This document shows positions 42,147 to 53,840 of a DNA stretch of 64,000 nt, one piece after another. Numbering within the stretch: the first letter of the stretch is position 1; every line of letters starts with the position of its first letter. Source of the stretch: Pseudoalteromonas sp. A601. GTDB lineage: Bacteria > Pseudomonadota > Gammaproteobacteria > Enterobacterales > Alteromonadaceae. The translations under genes were made by a program, and so were the position numbers. The stretch lies in the NCBI RefSeq assembly GCF_002165575.1, contig NZ_MXQF01000024.1:1-64000 (forward strand), given 5' to 3'. The notes beneath the pieces were generated by a model, which saw only the letters and a list, made by a program, of their open reading frames with translations, had not been told where the DNA came from and searched no databases.

Positions 42147-44417
42147 CTAACTATGGTTTGGTGTATAAAATAAATCGCCAAGATCATGCTCAATCATAAA
42201 GTTTCGTGTTAATCGCAGTACTTGCTTTGCAGTTGATTGCGCTAAGCATTGAGTTAACAGTGCTTCCATATCAGAGACTTTTAAACGCCTGAGTACCCAT
42301 TTTACCTTGCTCAATGAAGAGTTATTCATACTTAAACGACGATAACCCATAGCAATCAATAGTATAGCACCTTCAGGGTCGCCCCCAAGCTCGCCACATA
42401 AGCTTAAAGATAAATCATATTGTTCACACTCATGCGCTACTTTTTGTAACACTCGCAATACGCCAGGATGATATGGGTTAAATAAATCTGCAACGCGGGC
42501 ATTTGAGCGATCTACCGCTAATAAATATTGGGTTAAATCGTTACTGCCTACAGAACAAAAATCAACTTTTTTAGACCATTCTGGCATCATAAATACACTT
42601 GAAGGTACTTCTAACATCACACCCACTTCAGGCCGATCTATGACTTGTTCAGGGTATTGCTCTTCAAGCTCAAAATAAGCTTGCTCTAACAATGCTAAAG
42701 ACTCATCAACCTCTTCTGTGCCACTGATCATAGGGAGCATTATTTTTAAATTACCTAAGCCAATATTCGCTTTAACCATGGCTTTTAATTGATCTAAAAA
42801 TAACTCTGGGTGATCAAGAGTGACACGAATACCTCGCCATCCTAAAAATGGGTTTTCTTCAGTTATATCAAAGTAATCAAGCACCTTATCGCCACCAATA
42901 TCTAATGTACGCATGACAACTGGTTCAGGGTGGTAACTTGTAAGTACTTGACGATACCAATCTTCTTGTTCAGCTTGTGAAGGGAACTTACCCTTTTGCA
43001 TAAACCACGCTTCAGTACGATACAAACCAACACCATCGCACACTTTGGTATTGGCTGTTTCAGTATTCAAATCTAAACCTGCATTTAACAGCAAGGTAAT
43101 TTGCTCGCCATCTAAGGTAATTGCATCACACTCTTCTTCTGCAATGAACTTATCGTTGAGGAGCGTTTCTTGATATTTCAATTGGCGGTATTCGTCTTGC
43201 AGCATTTGCGAAGGAGAGATATATAAACGCCCTGCATAGGCATCTAAAATCATCAACTTAGCGTCTAACTGTAACAAAGGGATATCTTCAATACCCCAAA
43301 TTGCCGGAATTCCCATGGCTCGCGTTAAAATAGATGCGTGACTATTAGCTGCACCATTTACACTGACAACACCTGCTAAATGCCCTTTAGGTACCTCTGC
43401 CAACATAGCAGGAGTTAAAGTATTGGCTATTAATATTGTATCTTTAGGGTAACTCTTCGCTGCATGCTCAGTATTTACTAAGTGGTGCAGTACACGTAAG
43501 CCTATATCTTTAACATCAACAGCCCGCTCTTTAATGTACGGGTCTTGCATGGCATTAAATTGTGCTATTAGTTTTTCAATGACAATTTTTAAAGCACTTT
43601 TCGCACACCAGCCTTGTTGTAGCTGCGCCTCTACATTTTGCCCTAAACTTTTTGCATCTAATAATTGCTGGTAAACATCAAACACAGCAAGTGCTTCTTT
43701 AGGAATAGAATCACTGAGGGTCATTGATAGAGTATTAAACTCTTTACGCGTAGCTGATACTGCTTGACTAAATAAGCGCTGTTGCAGCACGGTGTTATCG
43801 TCTTTTTTAAGCTCTATTGACTTAAAATCAAGCTTAGGAATAACCACGTAAGCGTGTCCGATTGCAATGCCAGGAGCGCTTGAAACCCCTTTTAAGACCG
43901 AAGTTTGATGAGACGACTCATCTTGGCGCAAAACTTCTTTGATTTCAGCATGAGCCAGTTGTGAGGCCAATTGAGCTGAGAGAGTAATTAAAAAAGACTC
44001 TTCGTCTTGACTAAATACCCGGGCGATTTTTTGTTGTACAACAATAACGCCTAAAACTTTTTTTTGATGGACCACTGGCACTGATAGAAAAGCGTTATAG
44101 CCTTCTTCATTTACTTCGGGGGAGAGTTTAAATCGCGGGTGAGATTTAGCAAATGCAATATTGATTGGCTCTTCACGTTGCGCTACTAAACCAACTAGGC
44201 CTTCTGTAAAGCCAATTCTAAATTTACCAACTGCCGCCGGGTTTAAACCTTGGGTTGCCATCAAGACAAAATCATCTTGGCTATAGTCGGCAAAGTAAAT
44301 AGAGCAACACTCGGTTTGCATGGCCTCTTTCACCATTTTAACAAAGCACGCTAAAGCACTGTCCAAATTCGCCTGCTGCGATACGGATTCTGCAATAGCT
44401 CTGAGTGTTGCTAGCAT
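42147..44417 (-). CDS. ptsP: Phosphoenolpyruvate-protein phosphotransferase PtsP (nitrogen-PTS enzyme I)
   Basis: First phosphotransfer protein of the PTS-Ntr regulatory chain, moving phosphate from PEP to NPr. An N-terminal GAF domain (about 1-165) may sense a metabolite. The swivel domain carries the active His in NGAANSHASILTRAMG, and the TIM-barrel domain has the motifs RTLDIGGDK and DFCSVGSNDLTQYLLAVDR. 756 residues matches PtsP. It follows rppH by eight bases, a gene order conserved in Vibrio, E. coli and others. Confidence 0.96.
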   Translation of the reverse strand: MLATLRAIAESVSQQANLDSALACFVKMVKEAMQTECCSIYFADYSQDDFVLMATQGLNPAAVGKFRIGFTEGLVGLVAQREEPINIAFAKSHPRFKLSPEVNEEGYNAFLSVPVVHQKKVLGVIVVQQKIARVFSQDEESFLITLSAQLASQLAHAEIKEVLRQDESSHQTSVLKGVSSAPGIAIGHAYVVIPKLDFKSIELKKDDNTVLQQRLFSQAVSATRKEFNTLSMTLSDSIPKEALAVFDVYQQLLDAKSLGQNVEAQLQQGWCAKSALKIVIEKLIAQFNAMQDPYIKERAVDVKDIGLRVLHHLVNTEHAAKSYPKDTILIANTLTPAMLAEVPKGHLAGVVSVNGAANSHASILTRAMGIPAIWGIEDIPLLQLDAKLMILDAYAGRLYISPSQMLQDEYRQLKYQETLLNDKFIAEEECDAITLDGEQITLLLNAGLDLNTETANTKVCDGVGLYRTEAWFMQKGKFPSQAEQEDWYRQVLTSYHPEPVVMRTLDIGGDKVLDYFDITEENPFLGWRGIRVTLDHPELFLDQLKAMVKANIGLGNLKIMLPMISGTEEVDESLALLEQAYFELEEQYPEQVIDRPEVGVMLEVPSSVFMMPEWSKKVDFCSVGSNDLTQYLLAVDRSNARVADLFNPYHPGVLRVLQKVAHECEQYDLSLSLCGELGGDPEGAILLIAMGYRRLSMNNSSLSKVKWVLRRLKVSDMEALLTQCLAQSTAKQVLRLTRNFMIEHDLGDLFYTPNHS

Positions 44418-44425
44418 AGCTGTCC

Positions 44426-44947
44426 TTATCTACCTTTATGTCGCCATGAATCTTTTGACTGCTCACGCTTATTAAACGGCATTGCGAACGGTGCAAACTC
44501 TTTCATGACACGCCGATATACATCGCGCTTAAATGATACAACCTGACGTACAGGATACCAATAACTCACCCAGCGCCAATCATCAAACTCTGGATGGTGT
44601 GTTTTTAGTAAGTCTACATCTTCGTCTTTACAACGAAGTTTCAATAAAAACCATTTTTGTTTTTGCCCAATACACACCGGACTCGAGTCGCGGCGGATTA
44701 ATCGTTTGGGTAATTTATAACGTAACCAATGCTTTGAACTTGCGACAATCTCTACATCTTCTGGACGCAAGCCGACTTCTTCGTGTAATTCACGGTACAT
44801 TGTTTGCTCTGGCGTTTCACCATTGTCGACACCCCCTTGCGGAAACTGCCAAGAATGCTGGCCATAACGCCTAGCCCAAAAAACTTGTCCCTGATTATTG
44901 CAAATTACAATTCCGACATTGGCACGAAAACCTTCGGCATCAATCAC
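44426..44947 (-). CDS. rppH: RNA pyrophosphohydrolase
   Basis: Nudix hydrolase that removes pyrophosphate from mRNA 5' ends and so starts RNase E decay. The Nudix box [20 protein letters not shown] with VGL is complete, and [10 protein letters not shown] precedes it as in E. coli RppH. 173 residues is a normal length. It heads the rppH-ptsP unit, and its promoter probably lies in the AT-rich stretch that it shares with mutH. Confidence 0.95.
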   Translation of the reverse strand: MIDAEGFRANVGIVICNNQGQVFWARRYGQHSWQFPQGGVDNGETPEQTMYRELHEEVGLRPEDVEIVASSKHWLRYKLPKRLIRRDSSPVCIGQKQKWFLLKLRCKDEDVDLLKTHHPEFDDWRWVSYWYPVRQVVSFKRDVYRRVMKEFAPFAMPFNKREQSKDSWRHKGR

Positions 44948-45136
44948 CTTAGTGCCTCATTTGTAAGTCGATTTTTAACGATTGTTCCACATTAGCCGCG
45001 TTACGGCAAACACTATTATAATCAACAAGAGATGAGCAACAAAGTTAACAGCTAATTTGTGTGTTATTTAATCATCAATTTATTTTAGTAACAGTTTTAT
45101 ATCAATATAAATAATACTGCAACGGTTTTACGCACC

Positions 45137-45240
45137 TTACCCACAGCTTGTGCATAACTTTGACTTACTACGGTTATTTTGCAAACAAGTCCACAATAAG
45201 TGATCTGAATAAACGCCTTTTCCACAGAATCTGTGGATAA
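45137..45240. promoter_or_regulatory. Cluster of DnaA-box-like sites between rppH and mutH
   Basis: Matches to TTWTNCACA occur at 45149-45157 (minus), 45218-45226 (plus) and 45232-45240 (minus, perfect TTATCCACA). A one-mismatch site is at 45137-45145, and weaker ones at 45261 and about 45413-45427. The whole 529-base gap 44948-45476 is AT-rich, with GATC at 45202, 45292 and 45326, and holds no gene. Confidence 0.5.
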
Positions 45241-45476
45241 CGTTGTTTATATATCTGTATTTATCCCCGTATACATTTTATTTTAATATTGATCACGTAA
45301 TGAAAAAACAACAAATTGCTTTAAGATCATAATCTTAATTATACTTTAAAGGGCTTCTACATAATTAAAATCCCATCAAACAAACAGCGAACAAAAAACA
45401 GCCAAAGGCAAAGATATCCACGGATAAACTGTTTTGTTATCATGGCAAGCGAATTTATACAATAGAATTAAGCACC

Positions 45477-46148
45477 ATGCGAGCGATAAAACCACAGTCA
45501 ATCAATGAATTAATGCAACGAGTCAATAACATTGCAGGAATGACATTGGGACAATTGGCGCAACAATATCAATTTAAAACCCCTGACGATTTACTACGTG
45601 AAAAAGGCTGGACAGGTCAACTTATTGAATATGTACTTGGTGCAACAGCGGGTTCAAAACCCACACCTGATTTTGAAGAACTAGGCGTTGAGCTCAAAAC
45701 GCTACCCATTTCCTATAAAGGCAAACCACTTGAAACCACGTTTGTATCTGTTACGCCTCTACTGAATGTGACCGGCATGACATGGCAGCAAAGTCATGTT
45801 CGCAACAAACTAAACCATGTGTTATGGCTGCCTATTTTAGGTGAGCGAGACGTCATCCCCTTTGAACGAACCATTGGCAGTGGCTTTTTATGGCAGCCAA
45901 GCGCTGAACAAGATGCGCAATTACAACGGGATTGGGAAGAGCAAATGGAATTAATTGCCCTTGGTCGCATTGATGAGATCTCGGGTCATTTGGGTGATGT
46001 AATGCAAATACGGCCAAAAGCAGCGAATAGTAGAATCGTCACCGATGCTATCGGACCAAATGGTAAGCTCATCAAAACCCTCCCCCGTGGGTTTTATTTA
46101 AAGACCAACTTTACTGGGGAAATCCTCAAGCGACAATTTCAGCTTTAA
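45477..46148 (+). CDS. mutH: DNA mismatch-repair endonuclease MutH
   Basis: Nicks the unmethylated strand at hemimethylated GATC in methyl-directed mismatch repair. The nuclease motif is seen as Asp65 (TPDFEELG), Glu72 and Lys74 (VELKTLP). Further family segments are AGMTLGQLAQQ near the start and ILGERD. 223 residues matches MutH (229 in E. coli). MutH is limited to Dam-containing gammaproteobacteria, in line with the taxonomic call. Divergent from rppH. Confidence 0.96.
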   Translation: MRAIKPQSINELMQRVNNIAGMTLGQLAQQYQFKTPDDLLREKGWTGQLIEYVLGATAGSKPTPDFEELGVELKTLPISYKGKPLETTFVSVTPLLNVTGMTWQQSHVRNKLNHVLWLPILGERDVIPFERTIGSGFLWQPSAEQDAQLQRDWEEQMELIALGRIDEISGHLGDVMQIRPKAANSRIVTDAIGPNGKLIKTLPRGFYLKTNFTGEILKRQFQL

Positions 46149-46187
46149 AAATAAATTAAAGCGCAATGTAAAATTACGCCTAAAAAC

Positions 46188-46215
46188 AAAAATCCCCGCC
46201 GGAGCGAGGATTTTT
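46188..46215. terminator. Bidirectional terminator between mutH and eno
   Basis: AAAAATCC (46188-46195) pairs with GGATTTTT (46208-46215), with a GC-rich inner part CCGCCGGAGCGA. The two genes converge here, so it can end both transcripts. Confidence 0.88.
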
Positions 46216-46240
46216 AAACGTTTTATCAGATACTAAAGAA

Positions 46241-47578
<1,338 letters not shown>

Positions 47579-47614
47579 TTATTAATTTTCCTTAATACCG
47601 CCGCTTTAAAAACA

Positions 47615-47643
47615 AATAAGCCGTGCATAGAGCACGGCTTATT
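47615..47643 (-). terminator. Terminator or attenuator between pyrG and eno
   Basis: AATAAGCCGTGC and GCACGGCTTATT form a 12-pair stem around ATAGA, five bases after the pyrG stop. On the minus strand a T-rich tract follows, so pyrG transcripts should end here at least in part. Confidence 0.85.
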
Positions 47644-47647
47644 CACA

Positions 47648-49297
<1,650 letters not shown>

Positions 49298-49442
49298 TCA
49301 GGAATTAAAAGGAATATAATACCCAAACAAGTGATTTTGGAATATGTTCAAGACGGGGCGAAATTATAGCAAAAGGCTCACTATCAATCCAGCAGAAATT
49401 AGCTATTGAGCGCACAAAAAACAACCGCGATAATTTACTTAT

Positions 49443-50243
49443 TTAAGCCTGCTTTTTAATTGCCTCCCACGCAGCGTCCATTTCATCGAGTGTTGCCGTA
49501 TCGAGCGATTGGCCTCTGGCTTGCAAATACGCCTGAACTTTTTCAAACCGCGCCGAAAACTTATCATTTGCACTACGAAGTAATTGTTCTGGGTCTCGTT
49601 TAATATGTCGAGCCACATTAACAGTAGCAAATAACAGGTCACCGACCTCTTCGGCACTATGTTCAGAAAAGGGATCAACCTCTAATGCCTCTTTAACTTC
49701 ATCAACTTCTTCAACCACTTTATCAAGTGCGCCATGATAACTTGGCCAATCAAAACCGAGCCCTGATACCCGTTGTTGAATCTTTTTTGCTTTACTAAGC
49801 CCCGGCAGATTTGCAGGTATGTCTTGCCATAAAGCGGGAGGATTACCCGAATTCTTCGTTGCCCGCTCTAGGGCTTTTATAGCTTGCCATTGATGGGCAA
49901 CCTGCTGGTCGGATAACTCGCTATTGCTTGCAAAAACATGAGGATGGCGCCTCACTAATTTATCATTTAATGTGCTTATTACGTCTTCAAAGTCAAAGAG
50001 TTTTTGCTCTGAGGCCAACTGGGCATAAAAAATCACTTGAAACAATAAATCACCCAGCTCAGTTTTAAGCTCAGTAAAATCGCCACGCTCAATACAATCA
50101 GCGACTTCGTAAGCCTCTTCGAGTGTATGCGGCATGATGGATTTAAAGTCTTGCTTCAAATCCCATGGGCAACCGTTTTGCGGATCGCGAAGTTTAGCCA
50201 TAATGGCTAATAACTCTGGTAATGCACTGGCCGACTTACTCAT
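49443..50243 (-). CDS. mazG: Nucleoside triphosphate pyrophosphohydrolase MazG
   Basis: Hydrolyses NTPs and dNTPs to monophosphates, which helps control ppGpp-related and damaged nucleotides. Two MazG-type helical domains are present, with EEAYEVADCI and ELGDLLFQVIF in the first and VDEVKEALE and EEVGDLLFATVNVARH in the second. Length 266 is as in E. coli. It lies directly after relA (eight bases), an arrangement conserved in gammaproteobacteria. Confidence 0.96.
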   Translation of the reverse strand: MSKSASALPELLAIMAKLRDPQNGCPWDLKQDFKSIMPHTLEEAYEVADCIERGDFTELKTELGDLLFQVIFYAQLASEQKLFDFEDVISTLNDKLVRRHPHVFASNSELSDQQVAHQWQAIKALERATKNSGNPPALWQDIPANLPGLSKAKKIQQRVSGLGFDWPSYHGALDKVVEEVDEVKEALEVDPFSEHSAEEVGDLLFATVNVARHIKRDPEQLLRSANDKFSARFEKVQAYLQARGQSLDTATLDEMDAAWEAIKKQA

Positions 50244-50251
50244 ACAACCCT

Positions 50252-52408
50252 CTACTGACCTCGTTTAGCTTGGTGAACGCCTTCAATTTGATCCAGCTTT
50301 GACAATAATCTGTTGGTGCCAGACAAGTCATGCACTTCAACTTGCATTGTAAATTTAGCTAATTGTCTATCTTCAAGGGTTTCCATATTCATGTTCAACA
50401 CATTTACTTTTTCATTAGCAAGCACAGAACTGATATCGCGAATAAGGCCCGCTCTATCGCTTGCCTCTATTTTAATACTTAATGCATACGAGCCATTAAT
50501 TTCATCTGACCAGCTCACAGCAATCACACGTTCAGGGTGCTTGGTTTTTAAATTATTAAATGAATCACAGTCATCGCGATGAACAGCAATACCTCGGCCT
50601 TGTGTAATATAACCAATAATAGGTTCACCCGGAACAGGACGACAACACTTAGCAACGTGACTCATTAAACTGCCAACACCATCAACCACAATCCCGTTTT
50701 TATCCCCACTCATTTTAGTTGGGTTTTTAAAGCGAATTACCGGTTCATCATCAGTACGGTCAGTTATAAAGTTAAGTAACTGGTTTAAACGCACATCGCC
50801 CGCCCCAATAGCAACGAGTAAGTCATCAAGCTCTTTAAAATTATAGCGGGCGATAGCAGGTTCAAGATCTTTATATGTCAGCTCAAGTTTTTGCAATTCA
50901 TTATCTAAAATCTCTTTACCAGCGCTTAAGTTTTTATCGCGATCAAGTTGTTTAAACCAATGATGAATTTTCGCTCGCGCTCGTGATGATTTAATATAAC
51001 CTAAAGATGGGTTTAACCAATCACGGCTCGGATTTGGCTGTTTTTGGGTGAGAATTTCAACTTGATCCCCCGTGCTCAACTGGTGGGTAAATGGCACTAT
51101 TTTACCAAACACCTTTGCACCAATGCAGCGATGCCCAACATTTGAATGAATGTAATAGGCAAAATCAAGAGGCGTTGCCCCCAGCGGCAGGTCAAAAATA
51201 TCGCCACGTGGAGTAAATACATACACGCGGTCTTCGACCACTTGGTTTTTAAGTTCGTCAGCTAAATCACTGCCATCAACCACTTCTTCTTGCCACTGAA
51301 GTAATTTACGCAACCAGCTGATCTTTTGCTCGTATCCTGAGCCACGCCCAGGTAATGCGCCTTCTTTATACATCCAGTGTGCAGCTACACCCAGTTCCGC
51401 ATCTTGGTGCATCGCGTGGGTACGAATTTGTATTTCAACGGTTTTACCCTCAGGGCCAAACACTACGGTGTGAATAGATTGGTAGCCATTTTGTTTTGGC
51501 GTTGCCACGTAGTCATCAAATTCTTTATTTAAGTGACGCCAATTAGTATGCACAATACCCAGAGCACCGTAGCAATCCTGCAATTCATCAACCACAATAC
51601 GCATCGCACGAATATCGAAAAGTTGATCAAATTCGTAGTTCTTTTGCGCCATCTTTTTATAGATGCTGTATATATGCTTTGGTCTGCCATATACTTCGGC
51701 CGTAATACCCACTTGTTCAAGCTTGGTTTTTACTTGCTCAACCATATCGGCCATATACGCTTCACGACCAAGGCGTTTATCATCTAATTGTTTGGCAATA
51801 CTTTTATAAAGATCAGGATGAAGGTAACGAAAAGAAAGGTCTTCAAGCTCCCACTTTAATTGCCCTATACCTAAACGGTTTGCAAGCGGCGCAAAAATAT
51901 CAGTCGTCTCTTTAGCGGCAATAACGCGTTCTTCTTCACTGGCGTTTTTTAGTTCACGTAAATGGCATACTTGCTCCGCCAGCTTAATAACCACGGCTCT
52001 GACGTCTTCAACCATGGCTAATAACATGCGACGAATGTTATCAACTTGCACTGTGCCATTACCTTGATGAGCTAATGTGCTAATGGTAGCCATTTGCGCC
52101 ACACCGGTTAGCAATGTTGCAACATGCTCGCCCATTACTTCAGTCACGATATCAATAGAGACTAAATCAGCTAAAAAATAAGGAGTAATATAAGCCGTTG
52201 CCAAAGTATCGGCATCAAGATTCATCTCCACCAAAATTTCGACCATTTCCATCGCCATAATTTGGTGCTGTTGAGCAGGTAAAGCGGCACATAAACCATC
52301 TGCTTTAATTAATAGCTCACGTTTTTCTTGTGCGACTGCTAACAAATCTAGCCGGGTGCTAAAATCTACCGGCTTTTCTTGCTGGTGTGACTGTCTCGTA
52401 GCTACCAT
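50252..52408 (-). CDS. relA: (p)ppGpp synthetase RelA
   Basis: Ribosome-associated alarmone synthetase of the stringent response. The N-terminal hydrolase domain lacks the His-Asp motif, as in gammaproteobacterial RelA. The synthetase domain has YGRPKHIYSIYKKM and FDQLFDIRAMRIVV; then come TGS (VYVFTPRGDIFDLP), the zinc-finger-like region with CCRPVPGEPIIGYI, and a C-terminal ACT domain (SIKIEASDRAGLIRDISSVL). 718 residues. In the unit rlmD-relA-mazG with spacings of eight bases. Confidence 0.97.
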   Translation of the reverse strand: MVATRQSHQQEKPVDFSTRLDLLAVAQEKRELLIKADGLCAALPAQQHQIMAMEMVEILVEMNLDADTLATAYITPYFLADLVSIDIVTEVMGEHVATLLTGVAQMATISTLAHQGNGTVQVDNIRRMLLAMVEDVRAVVIKLAEQVCHLRELKNASEEERVIAAKETTDIFAPLANRLGIGQLKWELEDLSFRYLHPDLYKSIAKQLDDKRLGREAYMADMVEQVKTKLEQVGITAEVYGRPKHIYSIYKKMAQKNYEFDQLFDIRAMRIVVDELQDCYGALGIVHTNWRHLNKEFDDYVATPKQNGYQSIHTVVFGPEGKTVEIQIRTHAMHQDAELGVAAHWMYKEGALPGRGSGYEQKISWLRKLLQWQEEVVDGSDLADELKNQVVEDRVYVFTPRGDIFDLPLGATPLDFAYYIHSNVGHRCIGAKVFGKIVPFTHQLSTGDQVEILTQKQPNPSRDWLNPSLGYIKSSRARAKIHHWFKQLDRDKNLSAGKEILDNELQKLELTYKDLEPAIARYNFKELDDLLVAIGAGDVRLNQLLNFITDRTDDEPVIRFKNPTKMSGDKNGIVVDGVGSLMSHVAKCCRPVPGEPIIGYITQGRGIAVHRDDCDSFNNLKTKHPERVIAVSWSDEINGSYALSIKIEASDRAGLIRDISSVLANEKVNVLNMNMETLEDRQLAKFTMQVEVHDLSGTNRLLSKLDQIEGVHQAKRGQ

Positions 52409-52416
52409 GTTGCGCT

Positions 52417-53742
52417 CTACCTCCGTTGAAATAACGCCATTGTTTCAATATGCCCAGTATGCGGAAACATATTCATTAGCCCTACCTTTTGCAGTGAAAA
52501 TCCTGCCTGCGAAATAATTGCACTGTCACGGGCTAAAGTAACAGGATCGCAAGATACATATAGAATCGTCTTAAATTGCTTAAGCGGCAGTTGCTCTAAA
52601 ATTGCTAATGCACCGGTACGAGAAGGATCTAGCAACAAAACATTTAGCTCTTTACTAAACCACGATGCCTGCTCAATTGTTTGAGTTAAATCAAAGCAAT
52701 GAAATTGCGCATTCGCTATTTGGTTAGTTTGCGCATTTTGCCGTGCCATTGCAACCGCTGATGATACTCCTTCTACACCAATCACATTTTTTGCACATTT
52801 AGCCACCACTAAAGAGAAGTTACCGATACCACAAAACAGATCAAGTACCTGTTCGTCCCCATTTAAGCTAAGCCAGTCAACAGCTTGGGTTAACATATCT
52901 TGGTTAACTTTGGCGTTAACTTGAATAAAGTTTTCTAAGCCAAATTCAAACTTTAACTGTTGTATTGGTAAGCGATAAAACGGTGTTGGTAAATGGTCAT
53001 GTTCAATAAGCTGACTTTCACCTTGGAAAATAACTTGCCATTTTTGTGCTAAACCAATTTCAATAATGGTTTGCTTGAGCGATTCACTAATAGCTTTAGT
53101 ATGGCGCAAGATAACAAAGTTTTGCTCATCTGCTTGGCATAATTGAATGTGGCTTACACTGCGTAATTCATGATGGGTATTTAAAAGCGTATCAAATTGG
53201 TTAAAAACATCATCAAAAACGCTGCTCAACACCGGGCATTTATTAATACTAATAATTTGCTTAGAGCCTTGTGCCCTATAACCTACGCGCATTCTTTTAG
53301 CGCTTTTGTCATACATTACGGCCAATCGAGCACTACGGCGGTAATGCTTTGACTCACTTAATAAAGGTGATTGCCACGCCATATCGTCTAGTTTTGCAAA
53401 TTTAGCAAACAACTGACTCACAGCAGCTTGTTTTTCAACCAACTGCTGATCCAACCTTAAATGCTGTAACTGACAACCACCACATTGATGATAATGCTCA
53501 CAAAAAGGCTCGACTCTGGCATCACTCGCTTGTACTACTTTGAGTGTTTTTGCCACGCTATAACGAGCTTTATCCTCTGTTAACTGAGCTTTGACGACTT
53601 CGTTACTTAATGCACCACTGACAAAACACACTTTATTTTTGTGTTTGGCTATTCCTCGTCCTTGGTGATCCATGCCTGTGATGGTCAATGGCACTGTTTG
53701 CCCTGATAGGGTCTTTTTTTTAGCTTGGAAAAACTGTGCCAT
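52417..53742 (-). CDS. rlmD: 23S rRNA (uracil-1939-C5)-methyltransferase RlmD
   Basis: Methylates U1939 of 23S rRNA. An N-terminal TRAM domain (TITGMDHQGRGIAKHKNKVC), an iron-sulfur cluster with cysteines in CEHYHQCGGCQLQH, the SAM motif VLDLFCGIGNFSL and the catalytic Cys in YVSCDPVTLARD are present. 441 residues fits. It is the first gene of the rlmD-relA-mazG unit; its start lies 98 bases from the divergent barA. Confidence 0.95.
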   Translation of the reverse strand: MAQFFQAKKKTLSGQTVPLTITGMDHQGRGIAKHKNKVCFVSGALSNEVVKAQLTEDKARYSVAKTLKVVQASDARVEPFCEHYHQCGGCQLQHLRLDQQLVEKQAAVSQLFAKFAKLDDMAWQSPLLSESKHYRRSARLAVMYDKSAKRMRVGYRAQGSKQIISINKCPVLSSVFDDVFNQFDTLLNTHHELRSVSHIQLCQADEQNFVILRHTKAISESLKQTIIEIGLAQKWQVIFQGESQLIEHDHLPTPFYRLPIQQLKFEFGLENFIQVNAKVNQDMLTQAVDWLSLNGDEQVLDLFCGIGNFSLVVAKCAKNVIGVEGVSSAVAMARQNAQTNQIANAQFHCFDLTQTIEQASWFSKELNVLLLDPSRTGALAILEQLPLKQFKTILYVSCDPVTLARDSAIISQAGFSLQKVGLMNMFPHTGHIETMALFQRR

Positions 53743-53840
53743 CAGGCAACACCTTACATATTGATTTAGCGGGCAAGATTGATTACTCGCTTATAAGTAT
53801 ATACTCTTAGATAACTAAAAATGATAACAACATTTATTCT

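Noticed and set aside
45137-45240. Possible main chromosomal origin
   Set aside because: No dnaA, dnaN, mnmG or rpmH nearby; a few DnaA-type boxes alone do not make oriC.
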